Below are positions 20,310 through 29,588 of a DNA stretch of 64,000 bases, piece after piece. Position 1 is the stretch's first letter. Each line of letters begins with the position of its first letter. A program made the position numbers and the translations under genes. Source of the DNA: a bacterium (GTDB taxonomy: Bacteria; Bacillota; Bacilli; Lactobacillales; Streptococcaceae); NCBI GenBank assembly GCA_905221215.1, contig CAJNCI010000004.1, positions 1-64,000 on the forward strand. Direction: 5' to 3'. Below the pieces are notes generated by a model, which was given only the letters and a program-made list of their open reading frames with translations, ran no database searches and was not told the DNA's origin.

Positions 20310-21506
20310 CTATTTGGCGCTTTTTTGAACCTCAGAATGAACCTTGGTTGGAAGTCCCCACAATTTAATAAAGCCAACAGCCGCATCTTGGTCAAAGGTA
20401 TCTGCACTAGTATAAGTCGCCAAATTTTCATCGTAAAGTGAATTTGGTGATTTCCGAGCCACGACCTGTGCGCTTCCCTTATACAGTTTAATTTTTGCAG
20501 TCCCATTGACAACTTTTTGGGTCTCTTTAATATAAGCAATCAAGGCTTGTGTAGCCGGACTAAACCATAAAGCATTATAAATGAGATTTGATAATTCATT
20601 TTCTATGATTGGTTTAAAATGAGCCACTTCTCTCACAAGCGTCAAATCCTCAATTTCCTTATGAGCTGTCAGCAGGGTCACTGCCCCTGGGCACTCATAG
20701 ATTTCTCTTGATTTAATCCCCACCAAGCGATTTTCCACGTGGTCAATCCGTCCGACCCCATGTTTCCCAGCTATTTCATTGAGTTTTTGAATCAAATCTG
20801 CCAATTTTAGCCCTTCTCCATTAAGGGAAACTGGAACACCTTCACTAAACTCAATCTCAATGTATTCTGGCGTATCTGGAGCTTCCTCTGGAGAAGATGT
20901 GATACCAAAGGCTTCTTCTGGAGCCTGATTCCATGGATTTTCCAAAATACCACACTCATTGGCACGTCCCCAAAGATTTTGGTCGACAGAGTAGGGATTG
21001 TCAAGGTCAGCAGGAACAGGTACCCCATTTTCCTTGGCATAATGAATTTCTTCCTCCCGAGACCATTTCCATTCACGAACTGGCGCAATCACTTTTAAAT
21101 TGGGATCCAAGGCTGCAATGGATACTTCAAAACGTACTTGGTCATTCCCCTTACCTGTACAACCATGAGCAATTGTAGTCGCTCCTGTCTGATGCGCGAT
21201 TTCAACCAATTTTTTAGAAATCAGAGGACGGCTCAAGGCAGATACCAAGGGGTACTTTTGTTCATAGTAGGCATGTGACTGGAGAGCCACTAGCACATAA
21301 TCTGTAGCAAATTCGTCCTTAACATCAATGACATAAGATTCGACTGCCCCAACCTTGAGAGCCTTATCATGGATGAAATCCAAGTCTTTCCCTTCACCCA
21401 CATCCATACAAACTGCAATAACATCATAGTCTTTCTTTAGCCAAGTAATCGCAACTGATGTGTCCAAACCGCCAGAATAGGCCAAAATTACTTTTTCTTT
21501 ACTCAT
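20310..21506 (-). CDS. argG: Argininosuccinate synthase
   Basis: 398 residues. The N-terminal PP-loop '[18 protein letters not shown]' binds ATP and '[15 protein letters not shown]' contacts citrulline/aspartate. It condenses citrulline and aspartate. A 17-codon in-frame extension exists; AGAAGGAAAAGAAC before 21506 sets the start. It is preceded by an amino-acid binding protein gene behind an ARG box. No earlier arginine-pathway genes are in the window, so citrulline must come from uptake or elsewhere in the genome. Confidence 0.95.
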   Translation of the reverse strand: MSKEKVILAYSGGLDTSVAITWLKKDYDVIAVCMDVGEGKDLDFIHDKALKVGAVESYVIDVKDEFATDYVLVALQSHAYYEQKYPLVSALSRPLISKKLVEIAHQTGATTIAHGCTGKGNDQVRFEVSIAALDPNLKVIAPVREWKWSREEEIHYAKENGVPVPADLDNPYSVDQNLWGRANECGILENPWNQAPEEAFGITSSPEEAPDTPEYIEIEFSEGVPVSLNGEGLKLADLIQKLNEIAGKHGVGRIDHVENRLVGIKSREIYECPGAVTLLTAHKEIEDLTLVREVAHFKPIIENELSNLIYNALWFSPATQALIAYIKETQKVVNGTAKIKLYKGSAQVVARKSPNSLYDENLATYTSADTFDQDAAVGFIKLWGLPTKVHSEVQKSAK

Positions 21507-21522
21507 GTTCTTTTCCTTCTTT

Positions 21523-22329
21523 CTATTTTTCAATGGACGCTTTAAATGCATCCTCAATGAGTTTGTCTAATTCCCCAGAATCCTTCAACTTTTGAATGGT
21601 TTTATCGACTGCCTCTTTCAATTCCTTGCTATCTTTTTTCATAGCGACCGCGTAGGAATCATCTTGCTCTTTTTCAAAATTGAGTTCTGCGATTGCTAAA
21701 TCAGGATTATTTTCCACAAATCCCTTGGCAACTGGTTCTTCAAAGATAACGGCATCCACTTGTCCTGATTTTAAATCTGTGATTAAATTCCCATTTTTAG
21801 GCAGAGATACAAGGGAAGAATTTTGTAGCAAATCTTTCGCCATCGTCTCTTGAATCGAACCTTTCTGCGCTCCAACCTTTTTCTGCGCCAAGTCGTTTAC
21901 AGACTGATAAGTGGCCAAGTCAGATTTTTTGACAATGAGCTTATTTTCTGAAGTATAGTAGGGAATTGAAAAGTCAAACACCTTGCTCCGTTCATCTGTC
22001 TTAGAAACACCTGATATGGCAAGGTCGGCTTTTCCTGATTGAATACTAGCCAGTACATTGTCAAAACTCATGGGTGATAGTTCCAATTCGACACCTAGTT
22101 CTGTTGCAATAGCCTTGGCTAATTCAATATCTGAACCCACAATCTGATTTTTCCCATCAACTACTTTTTGGTATTCAAATGGAGCAAAATCTGGATTGAG
22201 GGCTACAACCAATTTTCCTTTGGACTTGATGGCTTCAATTCCAGCCGATTGATTGTTACTACAAGCAAATAGTAGGGGGAGCATCACTAAACCAAACATC
22301 GTCATCAACACCTTCTTCATCTTATTCAT
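21523..22329 (-). CDS. Amino-acid ABC transporter substrate-binding lipoprotein in the arg operon
   Basis: 268-residue family-3 binding protein. Signal peptide '[19 protein letters not shown]' ends in the lipobox 'LLFACSNN', so it is membrane-anchored outside the cell. '[28 protein letters not shown]' and '[22 protein letters not shown]' are typical of arginine/lysine/histidine-type binders. GGAG lies 8 bases before the ATG; the longer frame has no ribosome site and overlaps the promoter. It heads the argGH unit (17-bp gap), so arginine or a precursor is the likely ligand. No permease or ATPase is adjacent. Confidence 0.87.
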   Translation of the reverse strand: MNKMKKVLMTMFGLVMLPLLFACSNNQSAGIEAIKSKGKLVVALNPDFAPFEYQKVVDGKNQIVGSDIELAKAIATELGVELELSPMSFDNVLASIQSGKADLAISGVSKTDERSKVFDFSIPYYTSENKLIVKKSDLATYQSVNDLAQKKVGAQKGSIQETMAKDLLQNSSLVSLPKNGNLITDLKSGQVDAVIFEEPVAKGFVENNPDLAIAELNFEKEQDDSYAVAMKKDSKELKEAVDKTIQKLKDSGELDKLIEDAFKASIEK

Positions 22330-22362
22330 AACAAAATCTCCTTTATGTTTATTCCTTTTGGT

Positions 22363-22398
22363 TGTATAAATAATACACTTATCCTCATCGTTTGTCAA
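22363..22398 (-). promoter_or_regulatory. Promoter of the binding-protein-argGH operon with ARG box
   Basis: On the minus strand TTGACA (22393-22398), 17 bp, then TATTAT (22370-22375). The imperfect palindrome TGTATTATTTATACA (22363-22377) covers the -10 and resembles ARG boxes bound by ArgR/AhrC repressors in low-GC Gram-positives. Binding would block transcription when arginine is plentiful. Confidence 0.75.
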
Positions 22399-22535
22399 GC
22401 CTAAATTGAAAATTTTTTCAGTTTGAAACAAAAAAACCTAGAAATACTACATAAAAATGTCATTCCTAGGCGTATTTATGCTATTTCTTTCTGGGGAACA
22501 TGAGTATTCAGTCAGTCAAATGAAACCGAACGAAC

Positions 22536-23177
22536 TCATTGCCCCTTGCCTAATTCAATGATACGATGACATTGTTGGGCTACATAAGCATCATGGGTCA
22601 CAATAATGACTGTTTTCCCCTCTCGATTCATCTCTAAGAGAAACTTCAAGACCAAATCTCTATTTTCAGAGTCCAGCGAACCTGTCGGTTCATCGGCTAA
22701 AATCAGCTGGCTGGGTTTTAAGATGGCTCTAGCAACTGCAATTCGTTGTTGTTCACCACCAGACAACTCGGAGACCTTTTGATGCAAAGTAGCTGGCAAA
22801 CCTACTCTCTCTAAAATCTCTTCCACCTTTTTGAGCTTGTCTTTCTTGGACAATTTCACATATTTCAGCGCCAGCATGAGATTGTACTCGACCGTTTCAT
22901 CATCAATCAGGGCAAAATTTTGAAACAGATAAGAGATATGTTCACGGATTATTGTTTGTGACTTGGCAGAATTAACCGCTAGGTTTGTCTGGCCAAAAAT
23001 CTCATACCGTCCGCTATATTCACCATCTATTAAACCTAATAAATTTAACAAGGTCGACTTACCACTACCACTCTTGCCAACAATGGCTACCAAATCCCCC
23101 TGATCAATCCTGAGAGACAAGTGATCCAAAATCACTTTTCCCCCAATGGTTTTGGTAATATTTTCCAACTCAATCAT
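22536..23177 (-). CDS. Bacteriocin-associated ABC transporter ATPase
   Basis: 213 residues. Walker A 'GKSGSGKSTLLNLL', signature 'LSGGEQQRIAVARAIL' and Walker B 'LILADEPTGSLD' are complete. It resembles the MacB/LolD-type ATPases that pair with FtsX-like membrane proteins, and the lactococcin-972-type export/immunity ATPases in particular. It overlaps the preceding 23174-25282 gene by 4 bp. Together they would form a mechanotransmission or efflux pump protecting against, or exporting, a peptide. Confidence 0.85.
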   Translation of the reverse strand: MIELENITKTIGGKVILDHLSLRIDQGDLVAIVGKSGSGKSTLLNLLGLIDGEYSGRYEIFGQTNLAVNSAKSQTIIREHISYLFQNFALIDDETVEYNLMLALKYVKLSKKDKLKKVEEILERVGLPATLHQKVSELSGGEQQRIAVARAILKPSQLILADEPTGSLDSENRDLVLKFLLEMNREGKTVIIVTHDAYVAQQCHRIIELGKGQ

Positions 23178-25282
23178 AAGATGCCCCCTTTCAATAACTC
23201 TACTAGACTTCTTTTCTCCATCCTAGAAGCCAAGACTAGCACAAATAGTATATCCAGACATGTAAAGCCTGCAAACAGCAGGAGTGGCAAGAGCGCATGG
23301 GCAAAGAAAATCAAGACTAGAAGAGGGAGACTATAGCCCAGTAAGAGCAGAACGAGGAGAGGACGGTAGCGATCGACCAGTTTCCACCCCATAAACTTCT
23401 TGGTAATGATATCCCTGCGCTTCAACAAGAAAGTGGTAACGAGTAAAAAGTAGGAGACAATCATACTGAGAAGAGCAAATAAGGCAAAAAGAACGTTAAA
23501 ATTACGAACAGAATCCCGATAGGTATCGACCATCTCCTCTTGAATTGCTTGAATCGATGAAAATTTTAAATAGCTACCATCAGATAAGTTATCAACTAAC
23601 TCCGTAATCACTTTTTGATTTTGTTCTGTATTTTCAACTTTCATCGGGTTGTTTAAACCTGTCGTTGACAAGCGAGTCTTTTCTTCCCACATCATGTCTT
23701 GATCATTTACCAGACTAATGATTGGATTGTGGAGATTTTCCTTTCGCTCATTATTATAAGGGAAGAAAGACCAATCTCCTTCATAGTAGGCAATTTCTAC
23801 ATCCATATCTTCTATTGTTTGCTTTTGCTGATCTTCATACCTCATAGAAAGATAGGCTATGGATTTTCCCAAGAACTGATTCTTGCCTTCTTGTCCTTTA
23901 TCACTGGCTGGCATCAAAATAACTTTTTTAGTGCTGGTATCTGGTAACTTGAATCCCTTACTCTCTAAAAATTGACGGTTTGTATAGTAAACATCTACCT
24001 TATCAGGCAGTTGGTACTGCTGTACCTGTTCAGCTTTGATGACTGGTTTGATAGGAAGACTCGCACTTCGCACATAGTTTACTTGTGTTTGTGCTAGCAA
24101 ATCTTGATAAAATTGGTAGAAATAATCTGTAGATTTCCCTGACCCTGCTAGCTCTTCTTGCCACAGGTTATCATTGAGTTTGAAGGTTTCTAAGGTCAGG
24201 TAATTACCTTGGCTTACCCACTGTTGCTGATAAGCAAGTTCTTTGTTTTCTTGTTCTAAACTTCTGCCCACCCCAATCAATAAGGCCGTCAGTAAAATAG
24301 TTGTCCCTATTTTCATCACATAATTGAAGATAAGACCAAGTTTGACAGATGAAAAACCTTTCAACATGGAACTGACTGTCATTTTCTGAATCATCAGGTA
24401 GGTCAGCCAACTGATGAACAAATACAACTGTAAAAGTAGAACTTGGGATAAGAGTAAACTTGGAAACAGAAGTTTTGGCCTGTAATCCAACACTAAAAAT
24501 AGTCCCAAGTCAATGATAAGACTTCCACCCAAGAGAAGATAAAAATTAGTCTTTACAAAACCAGCTAAAATTGCCCTGCTTTGAAAACCAAGTAACTTTT
24601 GAACCCCCACTCGTTTCATCTCCATCATCGGCTGATAAACTGTCATTAAAATCACAAGCAAGATTGCCAAGATAAAGATAATGATAGATAGTAACAAATC
24701 TTGATTTAGCACTCCAACCTGACTTCGGTAAGTGGGTTCTAATAAAATCGTCTTATCTATCTGGAAAAAATCACTCCACTTTTGTAGAATGGTATCACGA
24801 TCTATCTCTTTGCTAGAGGTAATCATGTAGCGTCCATTTACAGTATGGGATTTATCCTCAATATAGGATTGGAAGGTCTGGAGTCGAATGTGTTTCACCT
24901 TTAAAAAGGTGGGAATTGTTCCTAGATTATTGAGAAGATCCTGGTTGCTGTAGACTCCCTTCTCATTCTTTGAAAAATCAAGAGAAGTCAGACCGAACTC
25001 CTGATAGGGGAAGGTTTCCTTATCAAAAACACCAGCCTTGACGGCCTCATCGCCATTATCTACTTTGATAATAGAGACCTTGTCTTGACTTGCAACCTCT
25101 TCAAAAAACTGGAGAATAGTTTCTGTCGGTTTAGTGACATCTTTCAAGTACAAGTCAAATGAATAAGTTGTCTTGCCCATCTCCTGAATCCGCACTATTT
25201 CTCGTGTAACATTTACATTCAGGACAAAAAACGTAGTACACAGCAAGAGCAGGAGTGTACAAAGATGACTGATTTTTTTCAT
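23174..25282 (-). CDS. Bacteriocin-associated integral membrane protein (DUF1430-type)
   Basis: About 702 residues. An N-terminal membrane anchor is followed by a large extracellular domain, then a cluster of membrane helices ('LLLSIIIFILAILLVILMTVYQPMMEMKRVGVQKLLGF' region), a second extracellular domain and three or four C-terminal helices. This MacB/FtsX-like layout fits the family called bacteriocin-associated integral membrane (putative immunity) protein. GGGAGGTATCTCT before 25282 sets the start; a longer frame without a ribosome site exists. It is coupled to the ATPase by a 4-bp overlap. No lactococcin-972-like toxin gene is adjacent, so the pair may act as immunity, or serve the peptide encoded upstream. 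Confidence 0.8.
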   Translation of the reverse strand: MKKISHLCTLLLLLCTTFFVLNVNVTREIVRIQEMGKTTYSFDLYLKDVTKPTETILQFFEEVASQDKVSIIKVDNGDEAVKAGVFDKETFPYQEFGLTSLDFSKNEKGVYSNQDLLNNLGTIPTFLKVKHIRLQTFQSYIEDKSHTVNGRYMITSSKEIDRDTILQKWSDFFQIDKTILLEPTYRSQVGVLNQDLLLSIIIFILAILLVILMTVYQPMMEMKRVGVQKLLGFQSRAILAGFVKTNFYLLLGGSLIIDLGLFLVLDYRPKLLFPSLLLSQVLLLQLYLFISWLTYLMIQKMTVSSMLKGFSSVKLGLIFNYVMKIGTTILLTALLIGVGRSLEQENKELAYQQQWVSQGNYLTLETFKLNDNLWQEELAGSGKSTDYFYQFYQDLLAQTQVNYVRSASLPIKPVIKAEQVQQYQLPDKVDVYYTNRQFLESKGFKLPDTSTKKVILMPASDKGQEGKNQFLGKSIAYLSMRYEDQQKQTIEDMDVEIAYYEGDWSFFPYNNERKENLHNPIISLVNDQDMMWEEKTRLSTTGLNNPMKVENTEQNQKVITELVDNLSDGSYLKFSSIQAIQEEMVDTYRDSVRNFNVLFALFALLSMIVSYFLLVTTFLLKRRDIITKKFMGWKLVDRYRPLLVLLLLGYSLPLLVLIFFAHALLPLLLFAGFTCLDILFVLVLASRMEKRSLVELLKGGIL

Positions 25283-25332
25283 AGAGATACCTCCCGTGAA
25301 GAGACGAAACTGGGAAAAACTAACTTTCCAAT

Positions 25333-25394
25333 AAAACCACACAGTGATTCTCTCAGTTTAATTGTGTTCAAGGCTGAAAACACTGTGTGGTTTT
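25333..25394. terminator. Large-loop hairpin between operon members
   Basis: A 14-bp perfect inverted repeat, AAAACCACACAGTG (25333-25346) and CACTGTGTGGTTTT (25381-25394), encloses 34 bases. The A/T ends give U-runs in both directions. It could end transcripts after the 25432-26022 gene and leave partial read-through into the membrane protein gene. Confidence 0.65.
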
Positions 25395-25431
25395 TGAATG
25401 TTTAGAGGTTAGTTTTTTGAGCAATTGTCTA

Positions 25432-26022
25432 TCAGAATGTCCTTTTATCTGTCAATAATCCTAGAAAATCTTGACTCTTTAAGTCTGAGAAATGTTTGGT
25501 AGAAAGACTTCCTTTTTGAAGTCCATCATCTCTAACCTGTAAATAATAGCTATGTTGGCTTGTTTTAATTGTCAAAAAATCGCCAAATATAAAAACTCTT
25601 TTCCAGTTGCGAATCTCAAATTCTTTCATCTCTGATTTTGGAATGCGGATAAGTCCTTGTCGCAAATCACGATGGTGCTCACTTGTGAAAGTCATCCCAT
25701 TCCCAAGATTTCTTATCAGTAGTTCATCTGGAGTCACCATCACTAGCGCTATTTTAGTTAAGAAAATTTCAACTGTTGGTGGTAAAATCGCCAAATTAAA
25801 CCAGGGATGTAGGTAGCGATAGGCTAAGAAATAATGAGGCTCCTCACCCAATCCTAGTTGTTTATATAATGTCTTAACCTCACTGTCTAATCTCGCTTCA
25901 AAAGACACATCCGAATGCTCTTCTTCCTTCTTCTGATTAAAATAACGCATCCAGACTAGAAAACCTATAAAGACTATAATAAATATTCCTGATAAGAGAT
26001 ATTTTACATTGTAGTTCATCAC
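25432..26022 (-). CDS. Uncharacterised membrane-anchored protein
   Basis: 196 residues. One N-terminal membrane helix ('YLLSGIFIIVFIGFLVWM'), a charged stretch ('NQKKEEEHSD'), a predicted soluble part and a hydrophobic stretch near residues 75-95. No catalytic motif recognised. It lies between a 37-residue peptide gene and the DUF1430/ATPase pair on the same strand, so a role in the same peptide system is likely but unproven. The second Met is an equally possible start. Confidence 0.65.
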   Translation of the reverse strand: MMNYNVKYLLSGIFIIVFIGFLVWMRYFNQKKEEEHSDVSFEARLDSEVKTLYKQLGLGEEPHYFLAYRYLHPWFNLAILPPTVEIFLTKIALVMVTPDELLIRNLGNGMTFTSEHHRDLRQGLIRIPKSEMKEFEIRNWKRVFIFGDFLTIKTSQHSYYLQVRDDGLQKGSLSTKHFSDLKSQDFLGLLTDKRTF

Positions 26023-26064
26023 TTAACCTCCTGATTCACGACTCCGCCTAAAGCAGAGTCCTAT

Positions 26065-26178
26065 TTATTTTGAAAATAGTTCCATAACAACTTTAAATAA
26101 GACGGGTGTCATCAAAATGAGGATGATTCCTATCACAAATATCATGACTACTCGAAAAAGTTCCTTATTTTTAAACAT
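26065..26178 (-). CDS. 37-residue hydrophobic peptide heading the bacteriocin-associated operon
   Basis: Peptide starts MFKNKELFRVV, has a 20-residue hydrophobic core and ends VMELFSK. AAAGGGGTGGAAAA directly before the ATG is a strong ribosome site. It has no double-glycine leader and no Trp motif, so it resembles a one-helix membrane peptide more than a known pheromone. It is the first gene after the duplicated Rgg-type promoter (26278-26326) and leads the minus-strand operon to 22536. It could be a toxin-like peptide, a transporter accessory or a regulator. Confidence 0.6.
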   Translation of the reverse strand: MFKNKELFRVVMIFVIGIILILMTPVLFKVVMELFSK

Positions 26179-26277
26179 TTTTCCACCCCTTTTCTAGCGA
26201 CATCATAGTACTCGTTAACCCCGTCTTAAAATTACACCAAGCTTATTTTAGTTTTCTTTTCTACTTTTTATATTACT

Positions 26278-26326
26278 ATGATACACTATTTTTAATAGGA
26301 TTTTATTATTTGTTAACTTTTTTCAC
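26278..26326 (-). promoter_or_regulatory. Duplicated Rgg-type promoter toward the 37-residue peptide operon
   Basis: The 15-mer GTGAAAAAAGTTAAC (minus strand, 26312-26326) is followed after 28 bp by TATCAT (26278-26283). The surrounding ~130 bp are nearly identical to the region before the intact rgg gene at 29653. The same box lies 27 bp before the -10 of the pheromone-like gene at 29383-29469. I infer a binding site for the neighbouring Rgg regulator. Confidence 0.6.
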
Positions 26327-26341
26327 GAAAAGGAGAAAATC

Positions 26342-26371
26342 ATGCGTTATGATTTCGGGAAAGTATATTGA
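26342..26371 (+). pseudogene. Remnant 5' end of an rgg gene
   Basis: AAGGAGAAAATC then codons for MRYDFGKVY and a stop. The intact regulator at 29653 starts MRYDFGKIY after an almost identical ribosome site and promoter. Only nine codons survive before sequence similarity ends at the edge of the 26405-29550 cassette. This is the scar of a duplication or insertion. Confidence 0.8.
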
Positions 26372-26404
26372 AAAAACTATAATAAAGTTAGCCAGCTACC
26401 ATTA

Positions 26405-27052
26405 CTAAAAGTTAGATGTCTTAACTAATTTACCGTTTTTCAATTCAAGAACAATATCAGATAATACTTCAATATCCTCTTTATTGTGAGATGTGACCAA
26501 CATAGTAATATGATTCTTTCGAGCATAATTCTTAATTATTTTTCTTAGTTCTTCTACACCTTCATAGTCCATACTATTAAATGGTTCATCTAGGAGTAAA
26601 ATCTTAGGATTTTCCATCAATGCTTGGGCAATCCCTAATCTTTGTAACATGCCTAATGAATAATTTTTTACTTTTACATCTTTATCCTGATATAAATCTA
26701 CCTTATTCAATACTTCCTCAATCTCTTTCTTAGTAATTTTATTTTTGATTGCAGCTAATTGCTCTAAATTCTCTAATGCAGTTAGACTAGGCAAAAATCC
26801 CGGATGTTCAATAAGTAACCCTACATCAAGTGGCATAGAACCATTTTCCCCAACAATTACACTCCCAACTGTAATCTTACCAGTAGTAGGTTTCATTAAT
26901 CCTGAAAGCATTTTAAATAATACACTTTTCCCGCATCCATTGGTTCCTACAATTCCATATATTTTACCTGATTCAAAAACATAACTAACATCATCTATAA
27001 CATACTTTTTCCCAAATATTTTTGAAAGATGATCTACTTTTATACAATTCAT
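26405..27052 (-). CDS. ABC transporter ATPase of the secreted-protein cassette
   Basis: 215 residues. Walker A 'GIVGTNGCGKSVLFKML', signature 'YSLGMLQRLGIAQALM' and Walker B 'ILLLDEPFNSMD' are of the type found with ABC-2 permeases that confer self-protection to antimicrobial peptides. Several in-frame ATGs lie upstream; AAGGAGTTGAAACGT before 27052 marks the likely start. It is the last gene of the cassette and pairs with two membrane proteins encoded just upstream. Confidence 0.85.
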   Translation of the reverse strand: MNCIKVDHLSKIFGKKYVIDDVSYVFESGKIYGIVGTNGCGKSVLFKMLSGLMKPTTGKITVGSVIVGENGSMPLDVGLLIEHPGFLPSLTALENLEQLAAIKNKITKKEIEEVLNKVDLYQDKDVKVKNYSLGMLQRLGIAQALMENPKILLLDEPFNSMDYEGVEELRKIIKNYARKNHITMLVTSHNKEDIEVLSDIVLELKNGKLVKTSNF

Positions 27053-27065
27053 ACGTTTCAACTCC

Positions 27066-27872
27066 TTACTCATTTTGATACTGCTTACTTCCTTTAGGTA
27101 ATGCAATATCTTTATTTTCGAATATTTTAAAATTTAATAGAAGCAACATTGCATCAACAAATACCAATATCCCACATCTACCAATGAAATTTATGCCGTA
27201 ACCATACACTGAACCAGAAATGGAAAACAATGAAAATGCTCTCAGATGTTCTCCTAAAAAGCCCAATGTTGAACCCGCCATTATAATCAAAATGCCCGTA
27301 TAGATAACAAATACTAACGATTGTGATATTCTAAACTGTGTTAAAAGTGCATGGAGCAGGGAAAAGAAATATAGCAATAATCCTTGTAAAATTATTATCT
27401 TTACTATCTCATAAATTACTATATTCGTTTCAAAATTTCCAAATAAATACGTTTCTGAAAATTTTTTTGTGGCTGTTGAAATGCCAATGCCAAAGTTAGA
27501 ATCTCCTATTCCTACTATAGTGGAAAATATACAAATACTAACCACATAATAAATCACACTTTTCAAAATTTTAAAATGCTTATTTCTATAAAAATCCTTT
27601 CTACTTGAATACCTACTTAGTACAAAAAATATATTTTGTTCAACTGGGCTTTGTAGCATCATTATGAAAGCTAATAAAAACGGAAATGTGAAATATCCAG
27701 TATAGGAATCATTAAACATGATAAGAATCAGCTCACCAAAATGAAAATTCCCAAATTTATATTTTAATACTATCAGCTGACTAAAATTTGCTAATATAGC
27801 AAAAGCAACTAATAAATATACAAAACCTATATAAAAATCTTCTTTATTTTTTAATTCTTTAAATTTCTTCAT
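27066..27872 (-). CDS. ABC-2-type membrane protein 1
   Basis: 268 residues with about six transmembrane segments, a phenylalanine/isoleucine-rich composition and no soluble domain. It overlaps the preceding permease gene by 14 bp and lies 13 bp before the ATPase, so it is one half of a heteromeric transporter. No recognised family beyond ABC-2-like. Base composition is visibly more AT-rich than the flanking housekeeping genes, which suggests acquisition. Confidence 0.72.
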   Translation of the reverse strand: MKKFKELKNKEDFYIGFVYLLVAFAILANFSQLIVLKYKFGNFHFGELILIMFNDSYTGYFTFPFLLAFIMMLQSPVEQNIFFVLSRYSSRKDFYRNKHFKILKSVIYYVVSICIFSTIVGIGDSNFGIGISTATKKFSETYLFGNFETNIVIYEIVKIIILQGLLLYFFSLLHALLTQFRISQSLVFVIYTGILIIMAGSTLGFLGEHLRAFSLFSISGSVYGYGINFIGRCGILVFVDAMLLLLNFKIFENKDIALPKGSKQYQNE

Positions 27873-28650
27873 CAGTTTCTATATCCCTTTTAAATTTTTT
27901 ATACGATATCCAATATGATGTTACTACTATAAGGATTAAGTATACAAAAACAAATATTACGCTTATTCCTTTTACTCTTGAAACATCAAAAATTGCCATT
28001 GGTTCAATTTTAGTAAGACCTAAAAACATCGCAAACAATGATCCTATTGTCGTTAAAATAAATGGGGATAACCATGCAACAAATTTGCTCTTAATAAAAT
28101 ATGACATCGCCAATCCAACACTACTATATGCAACGCCAACAAAGGAACAATGTAAAATGATTATTACTACATAAAATAACGGGGATGTCTTCACTGCTGA
28201 TTCATAAATAGAAACTTTTGTTATTGCATAATAAGCATCCATATTTATACTTCTATTAAAAAATAAAATTGACATTATCAAGAATAACAACATTCCAAAA
28301 ATAAATGTTGTAAATGATATGAATCCATTGATTATAAAAATAGAATTAAAATACTGTTTATATCCCATCCTTGATACAATATATTTCATTGTTCCACTTT
28401 TTCTATTTTCGATATGCTGTGACGCAAAAGGAATTGTTGCAATAAGAGGTGCCAAAACTACTAACAACGACCTATCACCATTATAACCTTGTAAAAATGC
28501 CACAATATAATCATGATTAAAAAAATACTCCATTCCCTCTTCAATAAATGCACTTACAGAAAATATCATAGAAGTTAAAATGATTAATATTGCTAAAAAG
28601 AATTGCTTATTTTTCATCCCTTTTAAAAACATACTGACCTTGTAATCCAT
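27859..28650 (-). CDS. ABC-2-type membrane protein 2
   Basis: 263 residues, about six membrane segments; the N-terminal part '[25 protein letters not shown]' is an amphipathic start typical of ABC-2 permeases. It follows the secreted-protein gene by 73 bp and overlaps the second permease. Together with 27066-27872 and the ATPase it would make an exporter or immunity transporter. Confidence 0.72.
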   Translation of the reverse strand: MDYKVSMFLKGMKNKQFFLAILIILTSMIFSVSAFIEEGMEYFFNHDYIVAFLQGYNGDRSLLVVLAPLIATIPFASQHIENRKSGTMKYIVSRMGYKQYFNSIFIINGFISFTTFIFGMLLFLIMSILFFNRSINMDAYYAITKVSIYESAVKTSPLFYVVIIILHCSFVGVAYSSVGLAMSYFIKSKFVAWLSPFILTTIGSLFAMFLGLTKIEPMAIFDVSRVKGISVIFVFVYLILIVVTSYWISYKKFKRDIETDEEI

Positions 28651-28723
28651 ACTTCTCTCCTATAAAACAAATGGGATGAACGAACATGCTCATCCCCAAA
28701 TATACAAACCTATATTCTAGCTC

Positions 28724-29125
28724 TTAATACTCATCAGGACTCCATGAACCGCTGGTTTGAACTTTAACATATGTTGCGAACCCTGTCCATCCACCCAATC
28801 TAAGATTAGATCCTTCTGCATCTGATGGACTATTATAATTCAAATAAATCCTATCTCCACTGCCTGCAGAATATGTATGTGTCATTTGAGCGTCACCTCT
28901 AAAAATAGCACAGTGCATTGTATAACCACCACCGATTGATGTATTATTATTTACTCCTCTTGATTGATTTGTTTTATATAATGAGTCAGTCACTGTACGA
29001 CCTCCGAATCTCGGCATAATCATATCGTAGTCCGAAATTTCTCTAGCAGAGACAGCCATTGCACCAATCATTAACGTAGCACATATACTTGCAAATAACT
29101 TTGTTTTAGTATCTAGTTTTTTCAT
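28724..29125 (-). CDS. Secreted protein, DUF2712-like, cargo of the Rgg-pheromone cassette
   Basis: 133 residues from the likely start at 29125. A Sec signal peptide (MKKLDTKTKLFASICATLMI to a site after 'AVSA') is followed by a ~107-residue mature part rich in Gly, Ser, Thr, Asn and Tyr, with one Cys and a C-terminus 'TSGSWSPDEY'. It resembles in layout the small secreted DUF2712 proteins that sit beside ABC-2 transporters; I am only moderately sure of that family. It lies between the pheromone-like gene and the transporter genes. A secreted antimicrobial or surface-active protein with its own protective transporter is a reasonable inference. Confidence 0.6.
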   Translation of the reverse strand: MKKLDTKTKLFASICATLMIGAMAVSAREISDYDMIMPRFGGRTVTDSLYKTNQSRGVNNNTSIGGGYTMHCAIFRGDAQMTHTYSAGSGDRIYLNYNSPSDAEGSNLRLGGWTGFATYVKVQTSGSWSPDEY

Positions 29126-29157
29126 TATTACAATCCAATCCTTTCGCTCCACTTACG

Positions 29158-29192
29158 ACACAATACAAAATGAAAAACATGTTGTATTGTGT
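29158..29192 (-). repeat. Hairpin in the leader of the secreted-protein gene
   Basis: ACACAATACAA (29158-29168) and TTGTATTGTGT (29182-29192) form an 11-bp perfect stem with a 13-base loop, 33 bases before the likely start codon. No T-run follows, so it is not a classical terminator; it may protect the transcript or bind a regulator. Confidence 0.55.
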
Positions 29193-29382
29193 TGTTTTCT
29201 TTAATTTGGGATATGATATACTTTCTGTGAAACCAAATATGATAAACTAAAAATCAAAATTATAATGAATTCAAATTTATAGAATGACTACCTTAAAATG
29301 AAATTAACATTCACAGAAAATCTTATGTAATCACTAAATAATCCATTGGACTCACCTTCCTTTCATTTTTACAACTAGCGCA

Positions 29383-29469
29383 TTATATCGGCCATTTCCA
29401 TGGGAAAACCGTAGCAATGCTGAATAAGAAAGCAAGAATAACTAAAAAGCGAAAAACTTTTTTATTCAT
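29383..29469 (-). CDS. 28-residue pheromone-like peptide with Trp-x-Trp motif (RtgS-like)
   Basis: Peptide begins MNKKVFRFL, has a hydrophobic middle and ends SIATVFPWKWPI. The layout (basic start, hydrophobic core, short C-terminal signal) is that of Rgg-binding pheromone precursors. The Trp-Lys-Trp near the end recalls the W-x-W motif I remember for RtgS, the pheromone of the pneumococcal RtgR/RtgS system. GGAGGAGGG lies seven bases before the ATG. The gene is divergent from the intact rgg (29653) and heads the strand carrying the secreted protein and transporter. No annotation pipeline would normally call it because of its size. Confidence 0.72.
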   Translation of the reverse strand: MNKKVFRFLVILAFLFSIATVFPWKWPI

Positions 29470-29502
29470 ACTTTTTCCCTCCTCCCTGTATTTTGTATCT
29501 AC

Positions 29503-29550
29503 AGTATACCTCTTCTTTACTCTATTTTAAAATTAGTTAACTTTTTTCAC
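29503..29550 (-). promoter_or_regulatory. Rgg-type promoter of the pheromone-like gene
   Basis: Minus-strand box GTGAAAAAAGTTAAC (29536-29550), 27 bp, then TATACT (29503-29508). There is no good -35 hexamer. The box and spacing match those at 26278-26326 and 29589-29637. Confidence 0.62.
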
Positions 29551-29588
29551 ACAATATTTTAGTTTTCTTTTTTACTATTCCTGTTACT

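Noticed and set aside
29158..29192. Rho-independent terminator before the secreted-protein gene
   Set aside because: The stem is perfect but AT-rich and no T-run follows on the minus strand; kept as a leader hairpin instead.
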